A DNA stretch of 6,551 nucleotides. Source: a bacterium (GTDB lineage Bacteria; Latescibacterota; UBA2968; GCA-2709665). Below are positions 5,669 to 6,551 of the stretch, one piece after another. Made by a program: the position numbers and the translations under genes. The stretch lies in contig JAQCGA010000238.1 in the NCBI GenBank assembly GCA_027619145.1, positions 1-6,551 of the forward strand, given 5' to 3'. Positions within the stretch are counted from its first letter, which is position 1; each line of letters opens with the position of its first letter. The notes below the pieces were generated by a model. That model was not told where the DNA came from and did no database searches. It saw only the letters and a list, made by a program, of their open reading frames with translations.

Positions 5669-5887
5669 GGAATATTAATAATTCTATATTTCTCGGTGTT
5701 GGTTCAAAGATTTTAGTACCTCCTTTAGGCAGAAAGAAACTACGCATTTCTTTTTGCTGGATCAATAGGGATTGTTTCATACATGGGTCAGGCGGAAAGT
5801 ACACTGGCACGGCTGGAAACAATTGGCTATATTCTTGAAGAAGTGCACGTAGAGATTTGTAGTGGGTTACGGTGAGGAAGCCTTTTG
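5669..5887 (+). other. AT-richer intergenic gap with a weak promoter and a 30-codon frame
   Basis: This 219-bp gap separates the kinase from the BrnT gene and is AT-richer at its left side. The best + strand promoter candidate is CTGGCA (5804-5809), 18 bases, TATATT (5828-5833), 9 of 12 positions. It would place an RNA start about 45 bases before the toxin start. A short frame, 5783-5875, starts 'MGQAESTLARLETIGYILEE' and ends in TGA. Its ribosome site is poor and I recognise no family, so it is not called as a gene. No convincing terminator for the kinase is seen. Confidence 0.3.
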
Positions 5888-6169
5888 ATGTTGATTACCG
5901 GGATTGTCTGGCTAGAAAGCATTGTCGAAAAACTTGCTCGAAAGCACAATGTTTCTCAGGAGGAGGTTGAGCAGATCTTCCTGAATACGCCCCGATACCG
6001 ATTCTTGGAACGTGGCAGAATCACCGGAGAGCATGTGTATTCGGCTTACGGGTGTACTAATGCAGGTCGTTATGTGACGGTTGTCTTTATTTTCAAATTG
6101 GGAAACCGAGCCTTGATTATTAGTGCGCGAGACATGGATCGAAAGGAGCGCAAACAGTATGGCAGATAA
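5888..6169 (+). CDS. brnT: BrnT-family toxin
   Basis: A 93-aa protein from the ATG at 5888, with GAGG ten bases upstream; a TTG at 5885 is the only nearby alternative. It has the BrnT layout of an N-terminal 'IVWLESIVEKLARKHNVSQE' (the family's 'I.W......K...HGV..EEVE'), then 'EEVEQIFLNTPRYRF', 'GRYVTVVFIFK', and the closing signature 'IISARDMDRKERKQY' (78-91). BrnT toxins have a RelE-like fold, cut RNA and stop translation under stress. The length matches the family. The downstream gene overlaps by 11 bp and encodes the antitoxin. Toxin-first order is normal for brnTA, and the antitoxin is expected to repress the shared promoter upstream. The N-terminal half is of a variant type common in environmental genomes, so the exact active residues are not assigned. 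Confidence 0.85.
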   Translation: MLITGIVWLESIVEKLARKHNVSQEEVEQIFLNTPRYRFLERGRITGEHVYSAYGCTNAGRYVTVVFIFKLGNRALIISARDMDRKERKQYGR

Positions 6170-6410
6170 GCAGTTGGATTCGATCCCTGAAAACATGACC
6201 ATTGAAGAAGCTTCCGAGTTCTGGGACACGCACAGTGTGGCCGATTATCCTTCTCAGGAGGTTCAGTTGAATTATGCGCCTGAGGGGAACGTGCGGTTCA
6301 TTGCGATTTCAAATGATCTGCTGCGTGAAATTGAAAAACATGCCAGTGCCCAGGGTGTTTCTGTTGAAACGCTGGTGAACCTGTGGATTCAAGAGAAACT
6401 GGCTGTGTGA
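6159..6410 (+). CDS. brnA: BrnA/CopG-like ribbon-helix-helix antitoxin
   Basis: An 83-aa protein from the ATG at 6159, which has AGGAG at 6144-6148 inside the toxin gene. The ATG at 6123 would add 12 residues and has no such site. The N-terminal half carries 'EEASEFWDTHSVADY' (16-30), the toxin-binding motif of many BrnA/CopG-type antitoxins ('EEA.FWDTHD..DY'). The C-terminal half, about 44-80, is a ribbon-helix-helix: strand 'NVRFIAIS', helix 'NDLLREIEKHASAQ', turn 'GVS', helix 'VETLVNLWIQEKL'. It should bind BrnT through the acidic N-terminal part and the operator through the ribbon, so autoregulating the pair. The strand has few basic residues compared with typical DNA-binding ribbons. A hairpin terminator follows 28 bp after the stop. 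Confidence 0.85.
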   Translation: MADKQLDSIPENMTIEEASEFWDTHSVADYPSQEVQLNYAPEGNVRFIAISNDLLREIEKHASAQGVSVETLVNLWIQEKLAV

Positions 6411-6437
6411 TCAGCACTCAAAATCGCTTCTACACAG

Positions 6438-6475
6438 AAGGCCCGCTGCTGACTTCAACTGCAGCGGGCCTTTGT
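6438..6475. terminator. Intrinsic terminator after the BrnTA module
   Basis: AAGGCCCGCTGC (6438-6449) pairs with GCAGCGGGCCTT (6461-6472) to give a 12-bp, GC-rich stem with an 11-base loop, followed by TTTG. On the other strand the stem ends in AA/TT only. It stands between the antitoxin gene and the end of a - strand gene, so it may serve both. Confidence 0.8.
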
Positions 6476-6484
6476 CCTGTTCTG

Positions 6485-6551
6485 CTATCCTCCGACCTGA
6501 CGCTGGATACCGGCTTCGAGGGCAGTTCGGATGCGGGCGGCGGTTTCGTCC
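6485..6551 (-). CDS. 3' end of an unidentified gene
   Basis: On the - strand the frame from 6550 to the TAG at 6487-6485 reads 21 residues, starting 'DETAARIRTALEAG' and ending in 'QVGG'. The composition is that of an ordinary C-terminal amphipathic helix with a short tail. The stop lies 12 bp from the terminator stem, as expected for a gene that converges on the BrnTA module. Too little is present to name the protein. Confidence 0.5.
   Translation of the reverse strand, partial: DETAARIRTALEAGIQRQVGG

Overview
The window is bacterial, fairly GC-rich in its genes, with short intergenic gaps, Shine-Dalgarno sites and two toxin-antitoxin modules. The gene content (paired enolase-superfamily paralogues, a BchC-like dehydrogenase, UPF0175/DUF3368 and BrnT/BrnA modules) suggests an uncultured, accessory-rich lineage of the Poribacteria or Latescibacteria kind. 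That placement is an inference; nothing in the window fixes the taxon.

Layout. Bases 1-649 (+) hold the end of a UPF0175-type antitoxin overlapping a PIN-like DUF3368 toxin. Bases 650-735 are a gap between convergent genes, with a 13-bp direct repeat and a 12-bp hairpin. From 4952 down to 736 (-) runs one gene series: an enolase-superfamily enzyme (4952-3603), a medium-chain dehydrogenase of the zinc-less 'SPGTE' type (3448-2438), a second enolase-superfamily enzyme (2310-1036), a 45-aa cysteine-rich zinc-finger protein (1025-888), and a relic of type I methionine aminopeptidase (874-736). The relic keeps its start region and last strand but has lost about 200 codons between them. The gaps before the dehydrogenase and before the second enolase-like gene each hold a different short tandem repeat. 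The first repeat itself spells a near-consensus sigma-70 promoter.

The + strand gene at 5060-5668 is a uridine-kinase-type P-loop kinase. It is divergent from the metabolic series, and the two are served by back-to-back sigma-70 promoters whose -10 boxes overlap by 5 bp. An AT-richer gap follows, then a BrnT-type toxin and its ribbon-helix-helix antitoxin (5888-6410, overlapping by 11 bp) and a strong hairpin terminator (6438-6475). The 3' end of an unidentified - strand gene (6485-6551) closes the window.

Working together. The two enolase-superfamily enzymes both carry the muconate-lactonizing (MLE) pattern of KxK, DxN, ExP, DES and a late Lys. With the NAD-type dehydrogenase they probably form a small catabolic or isomerising pathway for a carboxylate such as a sugar acid or amino acid derivative. 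The substrate cannot be read from the sequence. The zinc-finger protein and the map relic appear to be passengers at the 3' end of the series. Toxin-antitoxin modules on both sides and a freshly deleted gene give the region an accessory character.
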